Assembly (NCBI RefSeq): GCF_004006235.1 | Contig: NZ_CP034753.1 | Location: 1,240,001 to 1,304,000, forward strand | From: Agromyces sp. LHK192 | GTDB taxonomy: Bacteria; Actinomycetota; Actinomycetes; Actinomycetales; Microbacteriaceae | Direction of reading: 5' to 3' | Length of the DNA stretch: 64,000 nt | In this document: positions 35,446 through 43,731 of the stretch, one piece after another | Numbering within the stretch: position 1 is the stretch's first letter | How the letters are laid out: every line of letters starts with the position of its first letter | Notes under the pieces: model-generated | What the model was told of the DNA's origin: nothing | Databases searched by the model: none | What the model saw: the letters and a program-made list of their open reading frames with translations, nothing else | Made by a program: the position numbers and the translations under genes

Positions 35446-36062
35446 GCCGAGGCCTCTTCATCACGCTCGAGGGCGGCGACGGCACCGGCAAGTCGACCCA
35501 GGCGGAGCTGCTCCGCGAGTGGCTGACCGCCGAGGGTCGCACCGTCGTGCGCACGCGCGAACCCGGCGGCACCGACGTCGGCGTGGAGATCCGCGAGCTG
35601 GTGCTGCACCACCGCGGCGATATCGACCCGCGCGCCGAGGCCCTGCTCTACGCCGCCGACCGGGCTCACCACGTCGCCACGCTCGTGCGCCCAGCGCTCG
35701 AGCGCGGCGAGGTCGTCGTGCAGGACCGCTACCTCGACTCGTCGGTCGCCTACCAGGGCGCGGGTCGGGTGCTCGACCCCGCCGAGGTGCGCAGCCTCTC
35801 GGAGTGGGCGACGGGCGGGCTCCTGCCCGACCTCACGGTGCTGCTGGACCTCGACCCGGGGGCGGCGCGATCACGGCTCGACGCCGCGCGCACCCGCTTC
35901 GACCGGCTCGAGGCCGAGGCATCCGAGTTCCACGAGCGCGTGCGGCGCGCGTTCCTCGGACTGGCCGCCGCCGAACCCGATCGGTTCCTCGTCGTCGACG
36001 CGGCGCAGCCGATCGACGTGATCGCGGAGCGGATCCGCGAGCGCGTCGCCGCGCTCGCGTGA
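35442..36062 (+). CDS. tmk: Thymidylate kinase
   Basis: A 206-residue dTMP kinase for dTTP synthesis. P-loop EGGDGTGKST, REPGGT with the DRX-type QDRYLDSSVAYQG, and a LID region LDAARTRFDRLE are visible. GTG start overlaps the topA stop. TopA-tmk-holB is a common actinobacterial order, grouping replication functions. Confidence 0.97.
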   Translation: MSRGLFITLEGGDGTGKSTQAELLREWLTAEGRTVVRTREPGGTDVGVEIRELVLHHRGDIDPRAEALLYAADRAHHVATLVRPALERGEVVVQDRYLDSSVAYQGAGRVLDPAEVRSLSEWATGGLLPDLTVLLDLDPGAARSRLDAARTRFDRLEAEASEFHERVRRAFLGLAAAEPDRFLVVDAAQPIDVIAERIRERVAALA

Positions 36063-36117
36063 CCGTGGCGCTCGCGGCGGCGGCACTCGCGACCGTGGCA
36101 CCGTCGGCGGCGCCGGG

Positions 36118-36123
36118 TAGCGT
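36118..36123 (+). promoter_or_regulatory. Leaderless -10 box for holB
   Basis: TAGCGT-N6-ATG in the 67-base gap after tmk, with no ribosome site. Confidence 0.5.
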
Positions 36124-36129
36124 GGACGC

Positions 36130-37350
36130 ATGAGCGTCTGGGACGAGCTGACGGGGCAGGATGCCGCGATCGCGGTGTTCCGCGACGCGGCTGCGTCCGC
36201 GGCCGCGTCGTCGTCCGCCGCCGATCCGGATGCCTCCCCGGCCGTCTCGGCGCGCGCCATGACGCACTCGTGGCTGATCACCGGGCCGCCCGGGTCGGGG
36301 CGCTCGAACCTGGCGTTCGCGTTCGCGACCGCGCTCATCGCGGGCGACGCCGACGGCGACGAGGCCACCCGCATCCAGGTCGAGGCGCGCAGCCACCCCG
36401 ACCTGCACGTGCTCTCGACCGAGGGCGTGATCATCCGCGTGCAGGACGTCCGCGAGATCGTGCGCCGCTCGCACTACGCGCCGTCCGTCGGCCGGCACCG
36501 CGTGATCATCGTCGAGGACGCCGACCGCATGACCGAGCACACCTCGAACGTGCTGCTCAAGGAGCTCGAGGAACCGCCCGAGCGCACCGTGTGGCTGCTG
36601 TGCGCACCCAGCGACGCCGACCTGATCCCGACGATCCGCTCGCGCGTGCGCACCGTGCGGCTGCAGGTGCCGTCGATCGACGACGTCGCCGAACTGCTCG
36701 TGCGTCGTGACGGGGTCGACCCCGTGATCGCCGAGCGCGCCGCCCGCGAGGCGCAGAGCCACATCGGCATGGCGCACCGCCTCGCGACCAGCGAGGAGGC
36801 GAGGGCCCGCCGCGAGGAGACGCTGCGGCTCGCGCTCGGGGTGCGTTCGGCATCGGGCGCCGTGCGCACCGCGGCGCGAATGCTCGAGATCGCCGGCGAC
36901 GACGCGAAGGCGATCACCGAGATCCGCGACGCCGAGGAGCGCGAGCACGCGCTGCGCTCGCTCGGGCTCAACCCCGGGCAGGCCATCCCGCCGGCGCTCC
37001 GCGCGCAGATCAAGGCGCTCGAGGACGACCAGAAGCGCCGCGCCACGCGAAGCCTCCGCGACGGCATCGACCGCATCCTCGTCGACCTGGCGTCGCTGTA
37101 CCGCGACCTGCTCGTGCTGCAGCTCGGCGCCGAAGTGCCGCTGGTCAACCGCGAACTCGAACGCGAACTGCGCGAGGCCGGGGCATCCGTGCCGCCGACG
37201 CGCACGCTCGCGACCCTCGACGCGATCCAGGAGGCGCGCACGAGGATCGAGGGCAACGTGCAGCCCGTGCTCGCGCTCGAGGCCATGCTGGTCTCCGCGA
37301 TCCGCCGACCCGACCTGCAACGACCGGACGACCGACGAGGAGTCGCGTGA
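36130..37350 (+). CDS. holB: DNA polymerase III delta' subunit
   Basis: A 406-residue clamp-loader subunit. The P-loop is degenerate (TGPPGSGRSN, Arg in place of Lys), normal for delta'. VIIVEDADRMTEHTSNVLLKELEEPP and SDADLIPTIRSRVRTVRL (sensor 1 region) are typical. The usual zinc-module cysteines are not seen. It is followed directly by the hydrolase gene (GTGA overlap). Confidence 0.93.
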   Translation: MSVWDELTGQDAAIAVFRDAAASAAASSSAADPDASPAVSARAMTHSWLITGPPGSGRSNLAFAFATALIAGDADGDEATRIQVEARSHPDLHVLSTEGVIIRVQDVREIVRRSHYAPSVGRHRVIIVEDADRMTEHTSNVLLKELEEPPERTVWLLCAPSDADLIPTIRSRVRTVRLQVPSIDDVAELLVRRDGVDPVIAERAAREAQSHIGMAHRLATSEEARARREETLRLALGVRSASGAVRTAARMLEIAGDDAKAITEIRDAEEREHALRSLGLNPGQAIPPALRAQIKALEDDQKRRATRSLRDGIDRILVDLASLYRDLLVLQLGAEVPLVNRELERELREAGASVPPTRTLATLDAIQEARTRIEGNVQPVLALEAMLVSAIRRPDLQRPDDRRGVA

Positions 37351-38867
37351 ACCCGATCTTCAAGCGCGCGGCCGCCGCCGTCGCCGTGGCCGCGACGCTC
37401 GTGCTCGCCGGGTGCACCTCGTGGTTCGGGCCGCCGCCCGTGCACACCTCGTCGCCGACCGACGAGTCCGTGTCGGCCGAGCTCGAGCCGTTCTACACGC
37501 AGGTGCTCGAGTGGGAGCCGTGCGGCGACGGCTTCGGATGCACGACCGCGATCGCGCCGCTCGACTGGGACGACCCGGCAGCGGGGGAGACCGAGCTCGC
37601 CCTCGTACGGCACGTCGCGACCGGCGATCGGATCGGCTCGCTGCTCGTGAACCCGGGGGGTCCGGGCGGCTCGGGCTACGACTTCGTGCTCGACACCCTC
37701 GACTACGCGGTCGGCGAGCGGCTGCAGCAACGGTTCGACGTCGTCGGGTTCGACCCGCGGGGCGTCGGGCGCTCGGCCGGCGTCACCTGCTACGACGCCG
37801 AGGGCATGGACGAATTCCTCTACGGCATCCCCGAAGGGGAGCGCAACAGCGACGAGTGGTTCGACGACATGGCCGCGCGTCAGACCGCCTTCGGCGACGC
37901 GTGCGAGCAGGGCACGGGGGCGTTGCTCGCACAGGTCGACACGGTCAGCGCGGCGCGCGACCTGGACCTGCTCCGCGCCGTGCTCGGCGACGAGCAGCTG
38001 CACTACCTCGGCTACTCGTACGGCACCTTCCTCGGTGCGACGTACGCCGACCTCTACCCCGAGAAGGTCGGCCGGCTCGTGCTCGACGGCGCCCTCGATC
38101 CCGAGGCCGACTACACCGAGGTGTCCGCCGCCCAGTACGCCGGGTTCGAGCAGTCGTTGCGCGCCTACCTCGAGAACTGCCTCACCGGGAGCGAGTGCCC
38201 GTTCACCGGCAGCGTCGACGCCGCGATGGGCGAGATCGGCGACCTGCTCGCCTCGGTCGACGCGAGCCCGCTGCGCGGCACCGACGGGCGGTTCGTCGGG
38301 GCCGGCACGCTGATCACGGCCATCATCTACCCGCTCTACAGCCCCGACGCCTGGGGGTACCTCGACGACCTGTTCACGTCGGTGCAGTTCGGCGACGCCG
38401 ACTTCGCGCTCACCCTGGCCGACGCCTACAACGGCCGCAACGCCGACGGTACCTACGCCGACAACTCGAGCGAGGCGTTCTACGCCGTCAACTGCCTCGA
38501 CTACCTGCCGCTCGACACGCTCGAGGCCATCCACGCCTCGGCCGACGAGATCATCGCCGCGGCGCCGATCATCGGCCCGTACACCGTCGGCCCGGCGTGC
38601 GCGGGCTGGCCGGTCGCGAGCGAGGCCGTGCGCGAGCCGTTGCACGCCGAGGGTGCCGACCCGATCCTCGTCGTCGGCACGACCGGCGACCCGGCCACCC
38701 CGTACCAGTGGGCCGTGAACCTCTCGGAACAGCTCGACAGCGGCGTGCTCGTCACCTACGACGGCGAGGGGCACACGGCCTACAACAAGTCGAACCGGTG
38801 CGTCGCCGACGCGGTCGAGAACTACCTCATCGACGGCGTCGTGCCGTCGGCCGACCCGAAGTGCTGA
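37347..38867 (+). CDS. Alpha/beta hydrolase lipoprotein (tripeptidyl aminopeptidase-like)
   Basis: A 506-residue exported protein with a lipobox (LVLAGC, Cys23). The oxyanion strand LLVNPGGPGGSGYDF, the FDPRGVGRS motif, the nucleophile elbow GYSYGTFLG (Ser) and the C-terminal TAP-like region with GDPATPYQWA (Asp) and GEGHTAYN (His) give a complete triad. It resembles Streptomyces SlpD/SlpE and mycobacterial CaeA-type secreted peptidases. GTG overlaps the holB stop and follows GAGGAG. Confidence 0.92.
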   Translation: MNPIFKRAAAAVAVAATLVLAGCTSWFGPPPVHTSSPTDESVSAELEPFYTQVLEWEPCGDGFGCTTAIAPLDWDDPAAGETELALVRHVATGDRIGSLLVNPGGPGGSGYDFVLDTLDYAVGERLQQRFDVVGFDPRGVGRSAGVTCYDAEGMDEFLYGIPEGERNSDEWFDDMAARQTAFGDACEQGTGALLAQVDTVSAARDLDLLRAVLGDEQLHYLGYSYGTFLGATYADLYPEKVGRLVLDGALDPEADYTEVSAAQYAGFEQSLRAYLENCLTGSECPFTGSVDAAMGEIGDLLASVDASPLRGTDGRFVGAGTLITAIIYPLYSPDAWGYLDDLFTSVQFGDADFALTLADAYNGRNADGTYADNSSEAFYAVNCLDYLPLDTLEAIHASADEIIAAAPIIGPYTVGPACAGWPVASEAVREPLHAEGADPILVVGTTGDPATPYQWAVNLSEQLDSGVLVTYDGEGHTAYNKSNRCVADAVENYLIDGVVPSADPKC

Positions 38868-38917
38868 GCGGCTCGCGGGCCGGGGCATCCGTGGTCATGA
38901 GCCTTCGGATTCTCCGC

Positions 38918-38923
38918 TAGTAT
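38918..38923 (+). promoter_or_regulatory. -10 box of tRNA-Thr
   Basis: TAGTAT, 40 bases before the mature tRNA. No convincing -35 sequence is seen. Confidence 0.45.
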
Positions 38924-38962
38924 TGATGCTCGTGCCCGGTGCGCTTCGCGCAGCGCGGTCAC

Positions 38963-39038
38963 GCCGCCTTAGCTCAGTCGGCAGAGCGATTCACTCGTAA
39001 TGAATAGGTCGAGGGTTCGATTCCCTCAGGCGGCTCCA
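38963..39038 (+). tRNA. tRNA-Thr (anticodon CGT)
   Basis: Cloverleaf with acceptor GCCGCCT/AGGCGGC, D arm AGCTCAGTCGGCAGAGC, anticodon stem ATTCA/TGAAT around CTCGTAA, and T arm GAGGGTTCGATTCCCTC. CCA is encoded. It reads ACG codons. Confidence 0.96.
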
Positions 39039-39063
39039 ATGGCCCCGGTTCGCCGGGGCCATT
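39038..39063 (+). terminator. Terminator of tRNA-Thr
   Basis: An 11-pair stem AATGGCCCCGG/CCGGGGCCATT closed by a TTCG tetraloop. It begins with the A of the tRNA CCA end. Confidence 0.8.
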
Positions 39064-39114
39064 CGCGTTGCCGGAGACTCGACTCGTGCGGGAGCAGCCG
39101 AGGCCGCCCGCCGA

Positions 39115-39120
39115 TAGGCT
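39115..39120 (+). promoter_or_regulatory. Leaderless -10 box for the Gfo/Idh/MocA gene
   Basis: TAGGCT-N6-ATG; no Shine-Dalgarno sequence is present. Confidence 0.5.
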
Positions 39121-39126
39121 GGCGCG

Positions 39127-40110
39127 ATGACCGATCGACTTCGCTGGGGCATCCTCGCGACCGGGGGCATCGCCCACGCCTTCACCAACGACCTCAAGCT
39201 CAACGGCTTCGACGTTCGCGCCGTGGGTTCGCGCCGGCAGGAGGCGGCCGACGCGTTCGCCGCCGAGTTCGAGATCCCGACGGCGTACGGCAGCTACGAG
39301 CAGCTCGTCGCCGACCCGGAGGTCGATGTCGTGTACGTCTCGACCCCGCACCCGTTCCACGCCGAGCACGCAACCCTCGCGATCCAGGCGGGCAAGCACG
39401 TGCTCGTCGAGAAGCCGTTCGCCATGAACGCCGCGGAGGCGAAGGGCATCGCCGACCTCGCGGCCGCGCGCGGCGTCTTGGCCCTCGAGGCGATGTGGAC
39501 CCGCTACCTCCCGCACATGGTGCGCATCCGCGAGATCATCACGGCGGGCACGCTCGGCGAGCTGCGCACGCTCATCGCGGACCACTCGCAGAAGCTCAGC
39601 GACGACCCGGGGCACCGCATCAACGACCTCGCCCTCGGCGGCGGGGCGCTGCTCGACCTCGGCATCTACCCGATCTCGTTCGCCTGGGACCTGTTCGGGG
39701 CGCCCGTCACGATCCACTCGACGGCGACGTTCAAGGCGACCGGTGCCGACGGGCAGATCGCGACGACCTTCGGGTACGGCGGCGACCGCATCGCGCAGAG
39801 CCTGTCGATCAGCGACAGCAAGGGCCCGAACACGGCGGTCATCCTCGGCACCGAGGCCCGCATCGAGATCGACACGGTCTGGTACACGCCGACCACGTTC
39901 CGGGTCGTGTCGCACGACGGCAGCGTGCTCGAGGAGTACCGTTCCGAGGTCACCGGACGCGGCATGCACTTCCAGGCCGAGGCCGTCGAGCGACTCGTGG
40001 CCGCGGGCGACCTGCGCGGGGACATCCTGCCGATCGACGAGACCGTGGCGATCATGGCGACCCTCGACGCGATCCGCGAGGAGATCGGGCTGCGTTACCC
40101 GGGGGAGTAG
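39127..40110 (+). CDS. Gfo/Idh/MocA family oxidoreductase
   Basis: A 327-residue NAD(P)-dependent enzyme. RWGILATGGIAHAFTNDL is the Rossmann start (GxGxxA type). DVVYVSTPHPFHAEHATLAIQAGKHVLVEKPFAMN holds the family EKP lysine. GGGALLDLGIYPISFAWDLFG carries the Asp and His/Tyr positions of the active site. Homologues act on sugars, inositols or dihydrodiols; the substrate here is not determined. Single gene with its own promoter. Confidence 0.93.
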   Translation: MTDRLRWGILATGGIAHAFTNDLKLNGFDVRAVGSRRQEAADAFAAEFEIPTAYGSYEQLVADPEVDVVYVSTPHPFHAEHATLAIQAGKHVLVEKPFAMNAAEAKGIADLAAARGVLALEAMWTRYLPHMVRIREIITAGTLGELRTLIADHSQKLSDDPGHRINDLALGGGALLDLGIYPISFAWDLFGAPVTIHSTATFKATGADGQIATTFGYGGDRIAQSLSISDSKGPNTAVILGTEARIEIDTVWYTPTTFRVVSHDGSVLEEYRSEVTGRGMHFQAEAVERLVAAGDLRGDILPIDETVAIMATLDAIREEIGLRYPGE

Positions 40111-40151
40111 GCCGCGCCGGCTGCGCGCCGGGCGTGCCGGCCGACGGGCCG

Positions 40152-40211
40152 GCCTCCCAGCCGGGCGCCTCCCTGCCGGGCGCCTCCCTGCCGCCGGCCT
40201 CCCAGCCGGGA
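40152..40211 (+). repeat. 15-base tandem repeat, four copies
   Basis: Four units of GCCTCCC(A/T)GCCGGGC at 40152, 40167, 40182 and 40197 in the gap between two genes. The third copy has two changes. The gap holds no other feature except the promoter of the next gene. Confidence 0.9.
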
Positions 40212-40248
40212 TTCGAGCAGTCCTCGGGAATCTCCCGGGATCCGCCCA

Positions 40249-40254
40249 TACACT
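40249..40254 (+). promoter_or_regulatory. Leaderless -10 box for the PBP4-type gene
   Basis: TACACT-N6-ATG, the same hexamer as the -10 of the 6C RNA promoter. Confidence 0.5.
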
Positions 40255-40260
40255 TCCGGG

Positions 40261-41775
40261 ATGGCCGACGAGACGGATGCCCCGCGCGACGAGCCGTCGG
40301 TCGACCCCGAGGCCGCCGCACCCGCGCACGCCGCCGGGGCGGGAGGCATCCTGACGCGCATCTCGACGTTCGCCAGGCGGCATCGCATGCCGCTGGCGAT
40401 CGGGGCCGGCGTCCTCGCGTTCGCGCTCGTCGGCACCGCCGCCGTGCTCACCGGTCGCGGCGTCGCGACGGCCGAACCCGTCGCCGCAACGACGTCGGCC
40501 ACTCCGAGCGCAACGCCGACTCCCACGCCGACGGCGGACGCCGGGCGCCCGCAGCCCGCCGCAGCCGCAGGCGTCAACCGCGTGCGCACCTGCTCGGTCG
40601 CCGACCGGGCCGCCGACGGACGTCTCGCGAACCTGCAGGCGCAGGTCGTGAACGCGGCGACGGGCGAGGTGCTCTACGACCGGGGCGGCACGACGCCGTC
40701 GCGCACCGCGAGCGTCATGAAGGTGCTGACCTCCGCCGCGGCGCTGAACGTGCTCGGCCCCGACCACCGTGCGACGACGACCGTCGTGAAGGGCGCGGAG
40801 CCCGGTTCCGCGGTGCTCGTCGGCGGCGGTGACGTGACCCTGTCGCGCACGCCGAGCGGCACCGAGACCGTCTACCCGGGGGCGGCGCACCTCGACGACC
40901 TCGCCGCACAGGTGCGCGCCGCGTGGAACGCCGACCCGTCGAACCCGCCGCTGACCAGGCTCATCCTCGACGCAAGCTACTTCGGCGGCGAGGAGTGGCA
41001 GTCGAGCTGGGACACCGTCGAACGCGACCAGGGCTACATGTCGCAGATCACGGCGCTGCAGGTCGACGGCGACCGCGACGATCCCGGTGCCAACACGTCG
41101 ACGCGCAGCACCGACCCGATCGGGCGGGCGGGCGACGCGTTCGCGTCGGAACTCGGCGGCATCTCCACGATCGAGCGCGGCGTCGCGCCGGCGGGTGCCG
41201 CGCAGCTCGGCGCGGTGTCGTCGCCGACCGTCGCGCAGCTCGTCGACAAGGCGCTCGTCGTCTCCGACAACTCGGTCGCCGAGATGCTCGCGCGGCTCGT
41301 CGCGATCCAGACCGGCGCGGGCAACACCTTCGAGGCGATCAACGCCGGCGTGCTGCAGGGCCTGCAGGAGTACGGCGTCGACACGACCGGAGTGACGGTC
41401 GTCGACGGCTCCGGGCTCAGCGACTTCAACGCCGTGCCGCCGTCGTACCTCACGCAGCTGTTCGTCAAGATCAACGCGCGCGAGGGCAACCTCGGGGTGC
41501 TCCTGGACGGCCTGCCCGTGTCGGGTGTTCGCGGGTCGCTGTCGTACAGCGACCGGTTCGCGGGCGACAACTCGGTGGCCGACGGCGCGGTGTTCGCCAA
41601 GACCGGTTGGATCGAGACCGGCTACACGCTCTCCGGGGTGATCCACGCGCAGGACGGATCGACGCTCACGTTCGCGATCTACGCGCTCGGCGACGTGACG
41701 GATGCGGCGAAGCAGGCCATCGACACGCTGACGACCGGATTCTTCCTCTGCGGCGACAACCTCGCGAACACCTGA
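40261..41775 (+). CDS. D-alanyl-D-alanine carboxypeptidase/endopeptidase (PBP4, S13 family)
   Basis: A 504-residue protein with a cytoplasmic N-terminus, one membrane helix (residues about 43-65), a Pro/Thr-rich spacer, and the S13 domain. Motifs: SVMK (SXXK), SDN (VVSDNSVAEML) and KTG (FAKTGWIETGYTL). It should trim peptidoglycan stem peptides or cross-links outside the cell. Its end lies in a 15-base tandem repeat. Confidence 0.93.
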   Translation: MADETDAPRDEPSVDPEAAAPAHAAGAGGILTRISTFARRHRMPLAIGAGVLAFALVGTAAVLTGRGVATAEPVAATTSATPSATPTPTPTADAGRPQPAAAAGVNRVRTCSVADRAADGRLANLQAQVVNAATGEVLYDRGGTTPSRTASVMKVLTSAAALNVLGPDHRATTTVVKGAEPGSAVLVGGGDVTLSRTPSGTETVYPGAAHLDDLAAQVRAAWNADPSNPPLTRLILDASYFGGEEWQSSWDTVERDQGYMSQITALQVDGDRDDPGANTSTRSTDPIGRAGDAFASELGGISTIERGVAPAGAAQLGAVSSPTVAQLVDKALVVSDNSVAEMLARLVAIQTGAGNTFEAINAGVLQGLQEYGVDTTGVTVVDGSGLSDFNAVPPSYLTQLFVKINAREGNLGVLLDGLPVSGVRGSLSYSDRFAGDNSVADGAVFAKTGWIETGYTLSGVIHAQDGSTLTFAIYALGDVTDAAKQAIDTLTTGFFLCGDNLANT

Positions 41776-41809
41776 CGGGCGAACAGCGGACGGTCGAACA
41801 CCTGACGGG
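41765..41809 (+). repeat. 15-base tandem repeat across a stop codon, three copies
   Basis: CGAACACCTGACGGG at 41765-41779, a diverged copy at 41780-41794, and an exact copy at 41795-41809, with a fragment after. The stop codon of the carboxypeptidase gene (41773-41775) lies in the first copy. Confidence 0.9.
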
Positions 41810-41853
41810 CGAATGTCCCGGCCCCGGTCTGCCCGTACCCCGCGGCGGAGGGT

Positions 41854-41859
41854 GACAAT
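41854..41859 (+). promoter_or_regulatory. Leaderless -10 candidate for nicotinamidase
   Basis: GACAAT-GGAGGC-ATG. The GGAGGC would be too close to act as a normal ribosome site, so leaderless expression is favoured. Confidence 0.4.
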
Positions 41860-41865
41860 GGAGGC

Positions 41866-42489
41866 ATGACCCGTGCGCTCATCATCGTCGACGTGCAGAA
41901 CGACTTCACCGAGGGCGGCGCCCTCGGCGTGGACGGCGGAGCCGCCGTCGCGCAGGGCGTGACCCGGCTGCTCGCCGAGCACCGCGACGCCTATTCGATC
42001 GTGATCGCCTCGCGCGACTGGCACGACGCCGACAACGACAACGGCGGGCACTTCGCACGAGGCGAGGATCCCGACTTCGTCGAGACCTGGCCCGAGCACT
42101 GCGTCGCCGGCTCCGAGGGTGCGGAGTACCATCCGTCGCTCGACGCGTCGGGCATCGACGCGCACATCCGCAAGGGCCAGGGCAGGCCTGCGTACTCGGC
42201 GTTCGAAGGCGTCGACGACGACGACCGCACGGTGTCGCAGCTGCTCGACGCGCACGGCGTGACCGAGGTCGACGTCGTCGGCATCGCGACCGACTACTGC
42301 GTGCGCGCGACCGCGCTCGACGCGATCGAGCACGGCCGGCACGTGCGGGTCTTCACCGACCTCGTGGCGGGCGTCGCCGCCGAGTCCTCGGCGCGGGCGC
42401 TCGCCGAGCTCGGGCATGCCGGTGCGGTGTTCGCCGAGTCGCGGGCGCTCGGTTCCGACCACGAGGCAGCGGGCGGGGCATCCGACTGA
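41866..42489 (+). CDS. pncA: Nicotinamidase (isochorismatase fold)
   Basis: A 207-residue amidase converting nicotinamide to nicotinate for NAD salvage. The catalytic Asp9 (IIVDVQNDF), Lys (HIRKGQ) and Cys145 (ATDYCVRATAL) triad is present, with the metal-binding DWHD segment and WPEHCVAGSEGAE typical of PncA rather than other isochorismatase-like proteins. Confidence 0.94.
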   Translation: MTRALIIVDVQNDFTEGGALGVDGGAAVAQGVTRLLAEHRDAYSIVIASRDWHDADNDNGGHFARGEDPDFVETWPEHCVAGSEGAEYHPSLDASGIDAHIRKGQGRPAYSAFEGVDDDDRTVSQLLDAHGVTEVDVVGIATDYCVRATALDAIEHGRHVRVFTDLVAGVAAESSARALAELGHAGAVFAESRALGSDHEAAGGASD

Positions 42490-42556
42490 CGCCCCGTCAT
42501 CGCGGATCGGCGGGCCGCGCAGCAGCGATGGCGGTGCAGCGGTCGCGGAGCCGCGC

Positions 42557-43522
42557 TCAGGCCGCCAGCGTGCGCGCTCGGAACGCGGTCGGCGACTCGC
42601 CGAACTCGGCTCGGAAGGTGCGGCTGAAGTGCGCCGCGTCGGCGAAGCCCCAGCGGGCGGCGACCAGGCCCACCGGCCGATGGGCGCCGAGCGGATCCGC
42701 GAGGTCGCGGCGGCAGCGGTCGAGCCTGCGCGAGCGGATCCACGTCGAGACGGTCGTGCCCTCCTCGTGGAAGAGCGCGTGCAGGTGCCTCGTCGAGACG
42801 AAGTTCGCGGCGGCGACGGCGCCGGGTGAGAGGTCGGCGTCGCCGAGGTGCTCCTCGAGGTAGGCCTGCACGCGACGGAGCATCGCGCGGTGGGGGTTCC
42901 CGGCATCCCGGCTGACGTCGAGCTCGCGGGCGTACAGCGTCGATACGAGGTCGACGGCGTTGCGCGCGAGCCTGCCGCCGATCGGGCCGTCGAGCTGGTC
43001 GAGGTCGGCGGCGAGGTCTCCGAGGAAGTGCGACACGGCGCCGCCGAGGCCGTCCTCACCGCCGAGCGTGACGGCCGCCATGCCGCGGACCGCCTCGGTC
43101 GGGAGTTCCAGCGCGCGGTGCGGCACCATGAGCACGAGGGTCGAGAACCCCTCCTCGAAGACGAGGGAGTAGGGCGAGTCGGTGTCGTAGATGGTGAGAT
43201 CGCCCGGGCGCAGCACGGCTTCGCGGCCGTCCTGGATGAGCAACCCGGTTCCCGCGAGCTGGAGGCCGACCTTGAAGCAGCGGTGGGTCGATTCGGCGAC
43301 CAGCTCGGGTGTCCGGTGGATCTCGTGGCGATCGGCGGTGACGACCGACAGCTGGACGTCGTCGTGCACGGCGGCGCGGATCTCGGCGTGGAAGGCATCC
43401 TGTCGGTCGGCGCGCACCTGCAACGGCACGAACGACTGCGAGACCAGCGCGCTGAACGCTCCGAAGCCGAGCGGCAGGCCGGCCGTCTCGACGGTTCGGG
43501 TCGGGAACGGATGTCCGGGCAT
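42557..43522 (-). CDS. AraC-family regulator (FeaR-like)
   Basis: A 321-residue regulator. Residues 1-190 form an AraC-binding-like sensor domain (FKVGLQLAGTGLLIQDGREAVLRPGDLTIYDTDSPYSL). The C-terminus has the double helix-turn-helix (VAAANFVSTRHLHALFHEEGTTVSTWIRSRRLDRCRRDL, then FADAAHFSRTFRAEFGESPTAFR). FeaR of E. coli, of similar layout, activates tyramine oxidase and phenylacetaldehyde dehydrogenase. Here it diverges from the amine permease and lies near the copper amine oxidase, so the same role is likely. Strong GAAGGAG before ATG. Confidence 0.88.
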   Translation of the reverse strand: MPGHPFPTRTVETAGLPLGFGAFSALVSQSFVPLQVRADRQDAFHAEIRAAVHDDVQLSVVTADRHEIHRTPELVAESTHRCFKVGLQLAGTGLLIQDGREAVLRPGDLTIYDTDSPYSLVFEEGFSTLVLMVPHRALELPTEAVRGMAAVTLGGEDGLGGAVSHFLGDLAADLDQLDGPIGGRLARNAVDLVSTLYARELDVSRDAGNPHRAMLRRVQAYLEEHLGDADLSPGAVAAANFVSTRHLHALFHEEGTTVSTWIRSRRLDRCRRDLADPLGAHRPVGLVAARWGFADAAHFSRTFRAEFGESPTAFRARTLAA

Positions 43523-43566
43523 GCCGTGCTCCTTCGCTCGGTCGACTGCGGTGTCGGTGGAGGAAA

Positions 43567-43582
43567 CTCTACGCGTGTCGAG
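43567..43582 (-). promoter_or_regulatory. Candidate operator, copy 1 (AraC/permease gap)
   Basis: Read on the minus strand: CTCGACACGCGTAGAG, a near-palindrome (12 of 16 positions). A 14/16 match precedes the amine oxidase gene at 45951-45966. It lies between the divergent AraC and permease genes. Confidence 0.5.
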
Positions 43583-43731
43583 AGTAAAGCGACAGCGAAG
43601 CGTGCGTCCGCGGTCAACCGGCGGACGCACAGCGACAAGCGGTGCGGCGGGAGCGAGGCCACGATGAGCCGGAACCGGGCGATGCCGCCGTGGCCCGCCC
43701 TCCCGTCGAACTCGATCGAGGATCCCCTGCC

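Noticed and set aside
40152..41809. Regularly repeated units considered as a CRISPR array
   Set aside because: The units are 15 bases, directly adjacent and without unique spacers, and no cas genes are present.
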